Positions 9,127 to 17,204 of a DNA stretch of 45,705 nucleotides are shown here, in pieces. Every line of letters begins with the position of its first letter. The stretch's first letter is position 1. The stretch spans positions 35,113 through 80,817 of the forward strand of contig NZ_CABVGX010000028.1 of the NCBI RefSeq assembly GCF_902497625.1, in the 5' to 3' direction. The notes below the pieces were generated by a model. That model worked only from the letters and a program-made list of their open reading frames with translations, was not told the origin of the DNA and did no database searches. A program made the translations under genes and the position numbers. Source of the stretch: Pseudomonas fluorescens (GTDB lineage: Bacteria > Pseudomonadota > Gammaproteobacteria > Pseudomonadales > Pseudomonadaceae).

Positions 9127-9777
9127 CTAAGAGCTGGCGGCCTGCAGCACTACGGGGTTCGCGTGAAAAAACACATGTTCGCGGACGGGGCCGACAGCCA
9201 CCTCGCCGATTTCCTCATAGCCCTGACGCTTGTAGAACTCCAGATAACGAGGATTCCCTGTGTCGAGCACCACACCTTGGGAATGTTCATCCACCGCGCA
9301 CCAGTTATGCACCGCTTGCAAAAGTTGCTCGCCGAAATGCTGGCCCTGAAATTGCGGATGAATCCCCAGCAACGGCAGCAGGTGCACCGAGTCGGACGGC
9401 ACGCAAGCCATCACCGCCTCGTGGTATTCCAGGTAACGCCGCGTGCAGCGAAAACCGGTGCTGAGCACCATGCGCAAGCGCCACGCCCAACTTTCGGTAA
9501 CGCCGAGACGACGTTGTGGTGGCGCGATCAGGGCGATGCCGATCAAACGGTCGTTGACCAGCAGGCCGATGGCTGGCAAATCCTGCAGGAAGTGTTGTTT
9601 GACCAGTTCACGCACGGTTGCGCGGACCCGCTGCTCGTAACCGGGGCGTTCGGCTTCAAACAGAAACGCGAAGGTCGGTTCATGGCGGTAGGCCTGGTAA
9701 AGCAGGGAGCGGGCTTCGCGGGAGTAGCCGCTGTCGAGCATGTGGATATCAGCGATGGCAGTCGAGGTTTCGGGCAT
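9127..9777 (-). CDS. GNAT-family N-acetyltransferase
   Basis: A predicted 216-aa acetyl-CoA-dependent acetyltransferase. The acetyl-CoA-binding motif A is seen as HPQFQGQHFGEQLLQ, followed by LDTGNPRYLEFYKRQGYEE, the usual GNAT ending. The frame is open further upstream, but the ATG at 9777 has GGGGAG about 10 nt before it, so I start there. It lies between tamA and xthA; the neighbours give no clue to substrate. The family is sure, the acceptor unknown. Confidence 0.85.
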   Translation of the reverse strand: MPETSTAIADIHMLDSGYSREARSLLYQAYRHEPTFAFLFEAERPGYEQRVRATVRELVKQHFLQDLPAIGLLVNDRLIGIALIAPPQRRLGVTESWAWRLRMVLSTGFRCTRRYLEYHEAVMACVPSDSVHLLPLLGIHPQFQGQHFGEQLLQAVHNWCAVDEHSQGVVLDTGNPRYLEFYKRQGYEEIGEVAVGPVREHVFFHANPVVLQAASS

Positions 9778-9948
9778 AACGGTAGATCTCCCCTGGCGCA
9801 GCTCAAATGACCGCGCTCTTGTTGTACGAGCCTTTGCGGGCTGTGACAGTTCCCCACAGGTATAGACCACCGATGGATCTTCATCGACTGCACTGGCCCG
9901 ATTCCCACAGGTCGGCTAGCATCGCCCTTTTTCCAAGGACTGCCGACC

Positions 9949-10761
9949 ATGAAGATCGTCTCCTTCAACATCAACGGGCTGCGTGCTCGCCCGCATCAGC
10001 TGGCGGCGCTGATTGATAAACATCAACCCGATGTCATCGGCTTGCAGGAAACCAAGGTCCACGACGACCAGTTCCCGCTGGCGGAGGTTCAGGCGCTCGG
10101 TTATCACGTGAATTTCCACGGCCAGAAAGGCCACTACGGCGTTGCGCTGCTGTCGCGCGAGAAACCGCTGGCGTTGCACAAAGGTTTCACCACGGATGAC
10201 GAAGACGCCCAGCGCCGCTTCATCTGGGGCACTTTCGCCGATGCCAATGGGGCACCGGTGACCATCATGAACGGCTATTTCCCACAGGGCGAAAGCCGCG
10301 ATCACCCGACCAAATTCCCGGCCAAGCAAAAATTCTACGGCGACCTGCAGCAACTGCTGGAGGGCCAGTTCACCAACGATCAAGCTGTTGTGGTGATGGG
10401 CGACGTCAACATTTCCCCGGAAGACTGCGACATCGGTATTGGCGCGGACAACATGAAGCGCTGGCTGAAAACCGGCAAATGCAGTTTCCTTCCGGAAGAG
10501 CGCGAGTGGATGGCGCGCTTGAAAAACTGGGGCCTGGTCGACAGCTTCCGTCATTTGAATCCGGAGGTCGCCGACCGTTTCAGCTGGTTCGATTACCGCA
10601 GCCGCGGCTTCGAAGATGAGCCCAAGCGCGGGTTGCGCATCGATGTAATCATGGCCTCCCACGGCCTGTTGCCACGGGTAAAAGATGCCGGCGTCGACTA
10701 CGAGCTACGCGCCATGGAGAAACCTTCGGACCATGCGCCGATCTGGCTTGAGTTGAGCTGA
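9949..10761 (+). CDS. xthA: Exodeoxyribonuclease III (AP endonuclease)
   Basis: A Mg-dependent exo/AP endonuclease of the EEP fold, 270 aa, for base-excision repair. Visible motifs in order are SFNINGLRARPHQL, the metal-binding QETKVHDDQF, WGTF/NGYFPQGE, the catalytic GDVNISPED and the C-terminal SDHAPIWLEL with the catalytic His. AAGGA lies about 10 nt before the ATG. It is transcribed away from the GNAT gene and followed by a strong hairpin. Length fits XthA of E. coli (268 aa). Confidence 0.95.
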   Translation: MKIVSFNINGLRARPHQLAALIDKHQPDVIGLQETKVHDDQFPLAEVQALGYHVNFHGQKGHYGVALLSREKPLALHKGFTTDDEDAQRRFIWGTFADANGAPVTIMNGYFPQGESRDHPTKFPAKQKFYGDLQQLLEGQFTNDQAVVVMGDVNISPEDCDIGIGADNMKRWLKTGKCSFLPEEREWMARLKNWGLVDSFRHLNPEVADRFSWFDYRSRGFEDEPKRGLRIDVIMASHGLLPRVKDAGVDYELRAMEKPSDHAPIWLELS

Positions 10762-10766
10762 CCCTA

Positions 10767-10798
10767 CGAAAGATCGTCCGATCGTGGACGATCTTTCG
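10767..10798 (+). terminator. xthA hairpin terminator
   Basis: A perfect 13-bp stem, CGAAAGATCGTCC with GGACGATCTTTCG, around a 6-nt loop, 6 nt after the xthA stop. The tail (ATCTGTCATCTTT) is only moderately T-rich, so termination may be partial. It ends just before the Pho-box-like repeats. Confidence 0.65.
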
Positions 10799-10800
10799 AT

Positions 10801-10829
10801 CTGTCATCTTTGCGACATCTTACGGACTT
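10801..10829 (+). promoter_or_regulatory. Pho-box-like PhoB site
   Basis: CTGTCAT (10801-10807) matches the PhoB half-site 7/7. GCGACAT follows in 11-bp phase (10812-10818, 4/7) and CGGACTT (10823-10829, 4/7) could be a third repeat. The position, 38 bp before the ATG of a phosphate-binding-protein gene, makes PhoB activation in low phosphate likely. Read by eye; only the first half-site is strong. Confidence 0.6.
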
Positions 10830-10866
10830 AATCTCCGCGCACTTCCTGGCTTGATAAGGTGCCGGC

Positions 10867-12207
10867 ATGACCCTGCGCGTGTTTTTCCTGTGGCTACTCT
10901 GCGCAGTCCTGCCGCTCTCGGCGCCGGCCGCAGATTTGCCGATCGTCCATCCCGGCGTCGTCCTGCGCATTCAGGGCTCCAACACCATTGGCGCAGCGCT
11001 CGGTCCAGCGCTTGTCGAAGGCCTGATGCGCGAGCAGGGTCTGCTCAAGGTGCATCGCGAGGTGTCTGACCAGGCCAATGAACTGAGCGTGGTGGGTGAA
11101 ACCGCGGCGGGTCAGCGTGCAGTGGTGCAGATCGCCGCCCACGGTTCCAGCACCGGTTTCACCGCGCTGAAAAATACCACTGCCGACCTTGCTGCCTCAT
11201 CTCGCCCCATCAAGGACGCCGAGATCACTGCGCTGCAATCCCTCGGAGATCTGAAATCTGCGGGCGCCGAGCAAGTCATCGCCATTGATGGCCTGGCAAT
11301 CATCCTCCATCCGCAAAACCCGCTGACCCAACTGGACACCGAGCAACTGGCGCGCATCTTCAGTGGCGAAGCGAAAACCTGGGAGGACGTCGGCGGCAGC
11401 GGCGGAACGATCCACCTGTACGCGCGCGATGACCAGTCAGGCACGTTCGACACGTTCAAGGAAATTGTCCTCAGTCGCCATGGGAAACCCCTGAGTAATG
11501 CCGCGAGACGGTTCGAATCCAGCGAGCACTTATCCGACACGGTCAGTGACGACCCGCAAGGCATCGGCTTCATTGGCCTGCCTTATGTGCGCCAGGCCAA
11601 AGCCCTGGCGATTACTGACGGTCGCTCCCAGGCGATGTTGCCGCACAGCAGCCTGATCGCCACAGAAGATTATCCGCTGTCACGGCGCCTGTTCCTCTAT
11701 CTTCCACCGCATGGTGACAACCCCTGGGCTCAGGCGCTGGTGGCCTTCGCCCAAAGCAGCGAGGGCCAGGCCATCGTTGCCGCCAACGGTTTCATCGCGC
11801 AGACCGTGCAGGCCATGAGCGTCACCCCTAACGCGTTGATGCCCGAGGCCTATCAGGCGCTCAGCCGTCATGCGCAGCGTTTGACGGTGAATTTCCGCTT
11901 CGAGGAAGGCAGTGCAACGCTGGACAACAAGGCGCGCCAGGATTTGTCGCGGGTGTTCGACTATCTGAAGCAGCACGGCAAAACCGATCGGCAGGTGACA
12001 TTGGTAGGCTTCGGCGACGCCAAAAGCGATCCGGCGCGCGCAGATCTGCTGTCGAAATTGCGGGCGATGGCGGTCCGTCGGGAGCTGGTGAAAAACGGCG
12101 TGGTATTTCGCGAGATCCGCGGCTTCGGCGCCGAGATGCCGGTGGCGACAAATAGCGCGGATGAAGGCCGGATCAGGAATCGGCGCGTCGAGGTCTGGGT
12201 GTACTGA
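10867..12207 (+). CDS. PstS-like phosphate-binding protein fused to an OmpA domain
   Basis: A 446-aa secreted fusion. Residues 1-22 are a signal peptide ending APAA. The PstS-like domain (about 30-320) has GSNT at 37-40, GSSTGF at 93-98 and DDQSGTFDTF, matching the anion-binding loops of this solute-binding family. Residues 342-446 are an OmpA peptidoglycan-binding domain ending in EGRIRNRRVEVWV. No Pst permease genes are adjacent. A Pho-box-like repeat precedes it. It probably captures or senses phosphate (or a related anion) near the peptidoglycan; a structural role in the envelope is also possible. The last 40 nt are duplicated downstream at about 12400-12440. Confidence 0.88.
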   Translation: MTLRVFFLWLLCAVLPLSAPAADLPIVHPGVVLRIQGSNTIGAALGPALVEGLMREQGLLKVHREVSDQANELSVVGETAAGQRAVVQIAAHGSSTGFTALKNTTADLAASSRPIKDAEITALQSLGDLKSAGAEQVIAIDGLAIILHPQNPLTQLDTEQLARIFSGEAKTWEDVGGSGGTIHLYARDDQSGTFDTFKEIVLSRHGKPLSNAARRFESSEHLSDTVSDDPQGIGFIGLPYVRQAKALAITDGRSQAMLPHSSLIATEDYPLSRRLFLYLPPHGDNPWAQALVAFAQSSEGQAIVAANGFIAQTVQAMSVTPNALMPEAYQALSRHAQRLTVNFRFEEGSATLDNKARQDLSRVFDYLKQHGKTDRQVTLVGFGDAKSDPARADLLSKLRAMAVRRELVKNGVVFREIRGFGAEMPVATNSADEGRIRNRRVEVWVY

Positions 12208-12210
12208 ATC

Positions 12211-12359
12211 TGTAGCAGCTGCCGAGCCTGCGAGGCTGCGTCCGGCGGCGCAGCCGTCGTCAAACCTGAATACGCGGTTTGCCTGACTGACCCGGTTGGC
12301 CGCATTTACGACGGCTTCGCCGCCGGACGCAGCCTCGCAGGCTCGGCAGCTGCTACAGG
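12211..12359. repeat. REPIN (TGTAGCAGCTGCCGAG family), copy 1
   Basis: Two long inverted arms (TGTAGCAGCTGCCGAGCCTG... and its complement ending GCTGCTACAG) around an internal spacer. It starts 3 nt after the pstS-like stop. Copy 2 starts exactly 230 bp downstream. Confidence 0.85.
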
Positions 12360-12440
12360 GGTGCGGAGCTTGGGGATTTGCGGGCGATTATGGTGGCGTC
12401 AGCCGGATCAAGAGTCGGCGCGTCGCAGTCTGTACTTAGG

Positions 12441-12659
12441 TGTAGCAGCTGCCGAGCCTGCGAGGCTGCGTCCGGCGGCGCAGCCGTCGTCAAACCTGAA
12501 TACGCGGTTTGCCTGACGGACTCGGTTGGCCGCATTTACGACGGCTGCGCCGCCGGACGCAGCCTCGCAGGCTCGACAGCTGCTACAGGACCCGGTTGGC
12601 CGCCTTTACGACGGCTGCGCCGCCGGGACGCAGCCTCGCAGGCTCGGCAGCTGCTACAG
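12441..12659. repeat. REPIN copy 2 plus an extra right arm
   Basis: A full copy (12441-12589) repeats the 12211 element almost base for base. It is followed directly by another right arm (12590-12659), giving two and a half elements in tandem. The 40 bp before copy 2 resemble the 3' end of the preceding gene. No gene is present in 12208-12667. Confidence 0.85.
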
Positions 12660-12667
12660 GACTTGGG

Positions 12668-13186
12668 TCAGGCCAGCAGTTTTTCCAGCTGCGCGGTGGT
12701 GTCGACTGCGCCCATGGTTTTGGCCGCGTCCAGTGCGGATGCGCCATTGGCGTCCTTGGCTTGAGGATCGGCACCCTTGCTGATCAGGTAATCGACGATG
12801 GCAACGCGGTTAAACATCGCCGCCATCATCAGCGGGGTGCGACCGTCGAAAGACGAGCCTTGCACCTGGGCGCCACCTTCAACCAATGCCGTGACCGTTG
12901 CCAGGTCGCCCTTGAACGCGGCGCCGGCAATCGGAGTCTGGCCGTTGTCGTTGCGGATTTCCGGGTCGGCCTTGTGTTCCAGCAGCACTTTCACGGTGTC
13001 GACGTGGCCGTGGTACGCGGCCAGCATCAACAAGGTGTCGCCCTTGTGATTGCGCAGGTTCGGCGGCAGACCTTTGCTAAGCAGCGCAGCCATCATGGCC
13101 GCATCGCCCTCACGCGCCTTGTTGAATACCTGTTCGGCAAACTCAGCGGCTTCTTCGGGGGTCATCTGGCGGCTTTGTTCAGACAT
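12668..13186 (-). CDS. Ankyrin-repeat protein
   Basis: A soluble 172-aa protein of four to five ankyrin repeats (consensus-like TLLMLAAYHGHVDTVKVLLEHKADPEIRNDNGQTPI, positions about 55-90, and later copies with TPLMMAAMFNRVAIVDYLISKGADP). An acidic N-terminal helix (MTPEEAAEFAEQVF) precedes them. No signal peptide is visible, so it is probably a cytoplasmic protein-binding adaptor. The ATG at 13186 is used rather than the longer frame because GTGGAG lies 8 nt before it. It follows the acyl-CoA synthetase on the same strand with 98 nt between; some Pseudomonas ankyrin proteins are linked to oxidative stress, but nothing here shows that. Confidence 0.88.
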   Translation of the reverse strand: MSEQSRQMTPEEAAEFAEQVFNKAREGDAAMMAALLSKGLPPNLRNHKGDTLLMLAAYHGHVDTVKVLLEHKADPEIRNDNGQTPIAGAAFKGDLATVTALVEGGAQVQGSSFDGRTPLMMAAMFNRVAIVDYLISKGADPQAKDANGASALDAAKTMGAVDTTAQLEKLLA

Positions 13187-13220
13187 CGTGGGCTCCACTT
13201 TTTCAATTATTCGCAAGACC

Positions 13221-13262
13221 GACAGTGTCCCGAGGGCTCCCGGGACTGTCACTTCTTTTTTC
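13221..13262. repeat. Inverted repeat between ankyrin and acyl-CoA synthetase genes
   Basis: GACAGTGTCCCG (13221-13232) pairs with CGGGACTGTC (13241-13250) with a 2-nt bulge, and CTTCTTTTTTC follows on the plus strand. A T-run on the plus strand would fit a terminator for plus-strand transcripts, yet both flanking genes are on the minus strand; on that strand the hairpin lacks a T-tail. It may stop antisense transcription. Confidence 0.5.
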
Positions 13263-13284
13263 TGACGGATCGCGATAGCGACAA

Positions 13285-15120
13285 TCAATAGCGGTATTGA
13301 CCATCGCTGATCTGCGCCGCCAATGGCTTGGTCACTTGCACATAGGTGTCGGTTCCCGGCAGCCAGGCATAGACCGGATCGTCGCCGGTCTTGTCCGGGT
13401 CGAACGCTTCATCCTTGAGCCGCGTTTTCTGATACTTGAACGTTCCGGTGGTTTCCATTTTCACTTTCACCCGCAGGAACAACGGCACGGCATACGCCGG
13501 TAACTGTTCACGGACGAAAGCCAGCAACTCGGTGAAATCCAGAGTCGCCAATGATTCGGCAGGCGTAATGGCCGCCATCCCTGCACGACCATTGGTATTG
13601 CAGATCTCCACGCCGTAGGCCACGGCCTCGGAGATATGCGGATGCTGCAGGAGGATGTTTTCGACCTCGGTGGTCGAGACGTTTTCGCCTTTCCAGCGGA
13701 AGGTATCCCCGAGGCGATCAACAAACTGCGCATGACCGAAACCGATGTTGCGCAGCAAGTCACCGGTGTTGAAGTAGCGATCGCCTCTGGCGAACACATC
13801 GTGCAGCACGACTTTTTCGGTTTTCTGCGGATCGGTGTAACCGTCCAGCGGTGCTTTGTCATCGATCCGCGCCAGCAACAACCCTTGCTCGCCTTTGGCC
13901 ACTTTGCGCATGAAACCATCAGCCTGACGGATTGGCGCGCCACTGTCGTGATCGTACGCCGCCAGTTCCCAGGCCATCAGGGAAAACCCGACGGTGTTTT
14001 CGAAGTTGAGCACGTTGGTAAAACCGATATTGCCGTCACTGGCGGCGTACAGCTCGCAGATGTGCTGCACGCCGAAACGGGTCTTGAAGGCATCCCACGC
14101 TCCGGGGCGCAAGCCATTGCCAATCATCTTGGTTACGCCATGTTCGCGGTCATGGCTGCCGGGCGGTTGATCGACGAGGTAGCGACACAGTTCACCGACG
14201 TAACCAAGGGTGGTGGCGCGGTACTGGCGTACGTCGTTCCAGAACTGACTGGCGCTGAATTTGCGCCGGATGGCAAACCCCGAAGCGCCGCTGATCGCCG
14301 AGCCCCAGCACACGCAGAGCCCTGTGGCGTGGTACAGCGGCAAGGTGCAATAGACGACGTCGCCAGGCTGCATATCCAGCGCGATCATGCCGAAGCTCGC
14401 CGAGCTGCGCATCCAGCGGCCTTGCTTGAACACTCCTGCCTTGGGCAATCCGGTCGTACCCGAGGTGTAAATGTAGAAACACGGATCGTCGAAAAAAACC
14501 TGTGCACTGCTGTGCGGATTTTCCGAAGAACAATCGACGGACGCGCTGATCAGGTTCACGAAGCCATCGGGCGCAATGCCGGGCTGAAGGTCAGTGGCCT
14601 GATCAGCGACGAACCAGGTACGCGCCGGCTCGATCGCCACTCTTTCGCGGACGCTGGAAAACGCCCCCCGCAATTCTTCGCCAACAATGATCGCCGCCGG
14701 CGCCACCAGGTTCAGGCTGTGCACCAGCGGTTCGCGGGTTTGCGATGTATTGAGCAAGGCGCTGATTGCACCGGTCTTGGCCACCGCGAGAATTGTCACC
14801 AGCAGTTCGGGGCGGTTTTCGATGAACACCGCCACCACATCACCCTTTCGAATACCTTGCGCGATCAGATGATGAGCGATCCGATTGGCCCACTGATTGA
14901 CTTGCGAGTAGGTCAGCGCCCTGTCGTCTTGCAATAAGGCCGGACCTTCGGGATTGCGCAAGGTGGCTTGTTCAAAGCTCCAGGCCAGTCCACACGCTTG
15001 GGTCGGGTCCGTGACATTGGCGGCTTTCATGCCCTTCACCACGCGCGGAAGGGCTTTGGCGATGGCAGGCAGCTTGCGGAGCATCATGCTCCAGGTAATG
15101 AAGTCTGACGTGCGACTCAT
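13285..15120 (-). CDS. Long-chain acyl-CoA synthetase (FATP-like)
   Basis: An ATP-dependent AMP-forming ligase of 611 aa that should activate long-chain fatty acids to acyl-CoA. The AMP-binding motif YIYTSGTTGLPKAG lies at about 216-229; FNTGDLLRNIGFGHAQFVDR, then the GDTFRWKGENVS motif at about 485-510 typical of the FATP/very-long-chain type of fatty-acyl synthetases. The ATG at 15120 is followed by an N-terminal hydrophobic-basic helix that may contact the membrane. It is transcribed alone or with the ankyrin gene. The frame is intact. Exact chain length preference is unknown. Confidence 0.9.
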   Translation of the reverse strand: MSRTSDFITWSMMLRKLPAIAKALPRVVKGMKAANVTDPTQACGLAWSFEQATLRNPEGPALLQDDRALTYSQVNQWANRIAHHLIAQGIRKGDVVAVFIENRPELLVTILAVAKTGAISALLNTSQTREPLVHSLNLVAPAAIIVGEELRGAFSSVRERVAIEPARTWFVADQATDLQPGIAPDGFVNLISASVDCSSENPHSSAQVFFDDPCFYIYTSGTTGLPKAGVFKQGRWMRSSASFGMIALDMQPGDVVYCTLPLYHATGLCVCWGSAISGASGFAIRRKFSASQFWNDVRQYRATTLGYVGELCRYLVDQPPGSHDREHGVTKMIGNGLRPGAWDAFKTRFGVQHICELYAASDGNIGFTNVLNFENTVGFSLMAWELAAYDHDSGAPIRQADGFMRKVAKGEQGLLLARIDDKAPLDGYTDPQKTEKVVLHDVFARGDRYFNTGDLLRNIGFGHAQFVDRLGDTFRWKGENVSTTEVENILLQHPHISEAVAYGVEICNTNGRAGMAAITPAESLATLDFTELLAFVREQLPAYAVPLFLRVKVKMETTGTFKYQKTRLKDEAFDPDKTGDDPVYAWLPGTDTYVQVTKPLAAQISDGQYRY

Positions 15121-15454
15121 GGTTGCTCCCGTTGGATCTTTTTATTGTCGGGTGGCGTTTGGCGTGATCCCGAAAATACGTCAGGGCTTTGAAAGCTGTA
15201 CACGCGGATTTTGCAATGTTTTGTATCCACGCAAGGGCGGGAGTGTCTGTTGCAGATTTGGTTCCGTGAGATCGGTGCAGATCTCTCAAAATGCAGGATG
15301 CACGATGGCCATTCATGCAGATTGCACGAAGGTGAAATCTCACGAAAATTTTAAGATTCTGATTTTAAAGAAGATTTTCAAAGCTGCGTTACTGGCACAA
15401 AGGCTGCAACTACCTCTACATGCTTGCCAATCACGTTAAACGGAGCTGAAAGAC
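15121..15454. promoter_or_regulatory. Divergent regulatory gap before the DUF3509 gene
   Basis: No ORF here is convincing. It holds TGCAGAT repeats at 15251, 15276 and 15316 and the related TGCAGGA at 15292, then an AT-rich stretch (15345-15380) and the sigma-54 promoter at 15393-15408. The TGCAGAT repeats sit 70-145 bp upstream of the promoter, where an enhancer-binding activator would bind. That role is inferred. Confidence 0.4.
15393..15408 (+). promoter_or_regulatory. Sigma-54 (RpoN) promoter
   Basis: TGGCAC, a 5-nt spacer and CTGCA (consensus TGGCAC-N5-TTGCA) put GG (15394-15395) and GC (15406-15407) exactly 10 nt apart, the diagnostic sigma-54 spacing. The predicted start of transcription is near 15419, 36 nt before the ATG of the next gene. 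Confidence 0.8.
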
Positions 15455-15733
15455 ATGAGCCTGATTCAAGAAAAATTTTCGTCCCTCTTCTCCAACTTCG
15501 AAGTGAATACCCAGCCTCGTCCTGACGGCGGCATTCTGCTGACGCTGCGCAGCACCGAAGGCCGCGTGTTCAAACGCTCGATTTCGTACCAGCAACTGCA
15601 CGCGGGCGATCAACTGTCGTGGGTGATCAGTGCGATCCGCCGCGATCTGGCCGAACAGGCGAGCGAACTGCCGCAAATTTCTATGCTGCAAAGCCAGCAA
15701 CGCTTCGCTTTGCCGACGTATCACTCGCTGTAA
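15455..15733 (+). CDS. Small DUF3509-type protein
   Basis: A 92-aa soluble protein without signal peptide or transmembrane segment. It resembles the DUF3509 family known mainly from Pseudomonas; its role is unknown. It is basic-polar, with a beta-rich first half (FEVNTQPRPDGGILLTLRSTEGRVF) and helical C-terminus. GGAG lies about 12 nt before the ATG. The strong sigma-54 promoter upstream is the only functional lead: its expression should need RpoN and an activator, as for genes of nitrogen or motility stress. A hairpin follows the gene. Confidence 0.85.
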   Translation: MSLIQEKFSSLFSNFEVNTQPRPDGGILLTLRSTEGRVFKRSISYQQLHAGDQLSWVISAIRRDLAEQASELPQISMLQSQQRFALPTYHSL

Positions 15734-15768
15734 AGACCTCGCTCTGAACATTAAGAGCCGCAAACAGA

Positions 15769-15799
15769 CAGGCCGTGATAGCTTCCGCTTCACGGCCTG
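15769..15799 (+). terminator. Hairpin terminator after the DUF3509 gene
   Basis: CAGGCCGTGA pairs with TCACGGCCTG (10 bp, 11-nt loop), followed by the weakly T-rich GAGTTGTTTCTG, 36 nt after the stop codon. Confidence 0.65.
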
Positions 15800-15829
15800 A
15801 GTTGTTTCTGCAGACGCCGAACGTGCTTT

Positions 15830-15920
15830 TGTAAGAGCACGCTTGCTCGCGGTGGCGGTGGGTCAGTCAGCTGAGTTGTCGGATCAAATTGCGCATCGCG
15901 AGCAGGCTCGCTCCCACAGG
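15830..15920. repeat. REPIN, GTGGGAGCGAGCCTGCTCGCG family (degenerate left arm)
   Basis: The left arm (GTAAGAGCACGCTTGCTCGCG) is changed from the standard; the right arm CGCGAGCAGGCTCGCTCCCACAG is typical. It sits between the convergent DUF3509 and mtnC genes. Confidence 0.75.
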
Positions 15921-15936
15921 TTTTTGGCTTCAGCGA

Positions 15937-16620
15937 TTAGAACATGGACGGATCGATCCGCGCGAAACTCTCCACGGTCACATGGCCGGCCAGTTCCCCG
16001 CCTTCACGGGCCAGACCGCAGGTCGCCATTCCAGCCAGTCGCGCAGCCTCCAGCTCTTCGACGATATCCGACAAAAACAGAATCTGCGAAGCGTCCAGGC
16101 CAATCACCTCAGTGATGCGTACGTACGACTGCGCTTCGCGCTTGGGTCCGGAGTTAGTGTCGAAATACCCGCTGAACAGCGACGACAAATCCCCCGCCTC
16201 CGAGCACCCAAAAATCAGCTTTTGCGCCTGAATCGAACCTGAGGAATAGACAAATAGCGCATACCCCTCGTTATGCCAACGTTTCAGCGCTGCGACCGCA
16301 TCCGGGTAAACATGGCCTTTCAATTCACCGGCCTGATAACCCTGCTCCCAAACTATGCCTTGCAATGCTTTCAGCGCAGTGGCCTTGCGGTCTTCGGCGA
16401 TCCATCCCAGCAGGATCTCCAGTACCCGCTCGACATCAGCGTCCGGTTCATTACTGTCGCGGCGCACTGCGCCCAGTTGTTCGGCCACATCGGCGCGGTG
16501 GGCATGCTGGCGAACGAACGCCGGTAGATGACTGGCGGCATAAGGGAACAGTACGTCGAAGACAAAACTCACTGCACTGGTGGTGCCTTCGATGTCGGTC
16601 AGAATTGCTTTGATCGGCAT
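15937..16620 (-). CDS. mtnC: Enolase-phosphatase E1 (methionine salvage)
   Basis: Converts 2,3-diketo-5-methylthiopentyl-1-phosphate to the acireductone dihydroxy-methylthiopentene. It is a 227-aa HAD-superfamily protein: AILTDIEGTTSAVSFVFDVL (motif I, near the start), YSSGSIQAQK (motif II), GPKREAQSY (motif III region) and FLSDIVEELEAA (motif IV). GAGGA lies 10 nt before ATG 16620. Four nucleotides separate it from mtnD; it is the last gene of the aroC-MFS-mtnBDC run. Confidence 0.95.
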   Translation of the reverse strand: MPIKAILTDIEGTTSAVSFVFDVLFPYAASHLPAFVRQHAHRADVAEQLGAVRRDSNEPDADVERVLEILLGWIAEDRKATALKALQGIVWEQGYQAGELKGHVYPDAVAALKRWHNEGYALFVYSSGSIQAQKLIFGCSEAGDLSSLFSGYFDTNSGPKREAQSYVRITEVIGLDASQILFLSDIVEELEAARLAGMATCGLAREGGELAGHVTVESFARIDPSMF

Positions 16621-16624
16621 GGGT

Positions 16625-17170
16625 TCAGTCCTCAAGACGCGGGAAGCGGCCGGCGATGTCTTCGCCGGTGAAATTGGCGACCCAGCCGTCTGGATTGTTG
16701 AACAGGCGGATCGCGATGAAATGCGGGTGCTCGCCCATGTCGAACCAGTGTGGCGTCCCGGCCGGCACCGAAATCAGGTCGTTCTTTTCGCAAAGCACCG
16801 CGTACACATAATCATCGATGTGCAGGGTGAACAGCCCACGACCGGCGACGAAAAATCTTACTTCGTCTTCGCCATGGCGGTGTTCTTCGAGGAACTTGGC
16901 GCGCAGTTCGGCTTTTTGCGGGTGATCGCTGTTCAGGCTGATGACGTCGACAGTGACGTAGCCACGTTCGGTCATCAATTTATCGATCTGCTGCTGATAC
17001 GCGGCGATCACTTCTTCCTGGCTGGCGCCCGGCTGAATTTTCGCCGCCGCTTGCCAGCGATCAAAACGCACGCCCTGCTCGGCCAGGGTCGAGGCGATGT
17101 CATCGAAATGGGTCAGCACCTTGTTGGGCAGTTCGGGGCTGCTGACGTGGTAAACGGACAGGCTGCTCAT
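16625..17170 (-). CDS. mtnD: Acireductone dioxygenase
   Basis: Cleaves acireductone with O2, with Fe or Ni, to the methionine precursor 2-keto-4-methylthiobutyrate and formate (or to a dead-end product with Ni). It is a 181-aa single-cupin protein; the metal ligands are in HRHGEDEVRFF (His-His-Glu) and a later His in PHWFDMGEHPHF. It is followed 4 nt later by mtnC and preceded by mtnB with a 34-nt gap. Length and motifs are standard for the family. Confidence 0.96.
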   Translation of the reverse strand: MSSLSVYHVSSPELPNKVLTHFDDIASTLAEQGVRFDRWQAAAKIQPGASQEEVIAAYQQQIDKLMTERGYVTVDVISLNSDHPQKAELRAKFLEEHRHGEDEVRFFVAGRGLFTLHIDDYVYAVLCEKNDLISVPAGTPHWFDMGEHPHFIAIRLFNNPDGWVANFTGEDIAGRFPRLED

Positions 17171-17204
17171 CAGGGCAACTCCTCAAAGGTTCAGGCTTCA
17201 CGGT

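Noticed and set aside
13636..14937. A 433-codon open frame antisense to the acyl-CoA synthetase
   Set aside because: The minus-strand gene has clear AMP-binding motifs; this frame has none.
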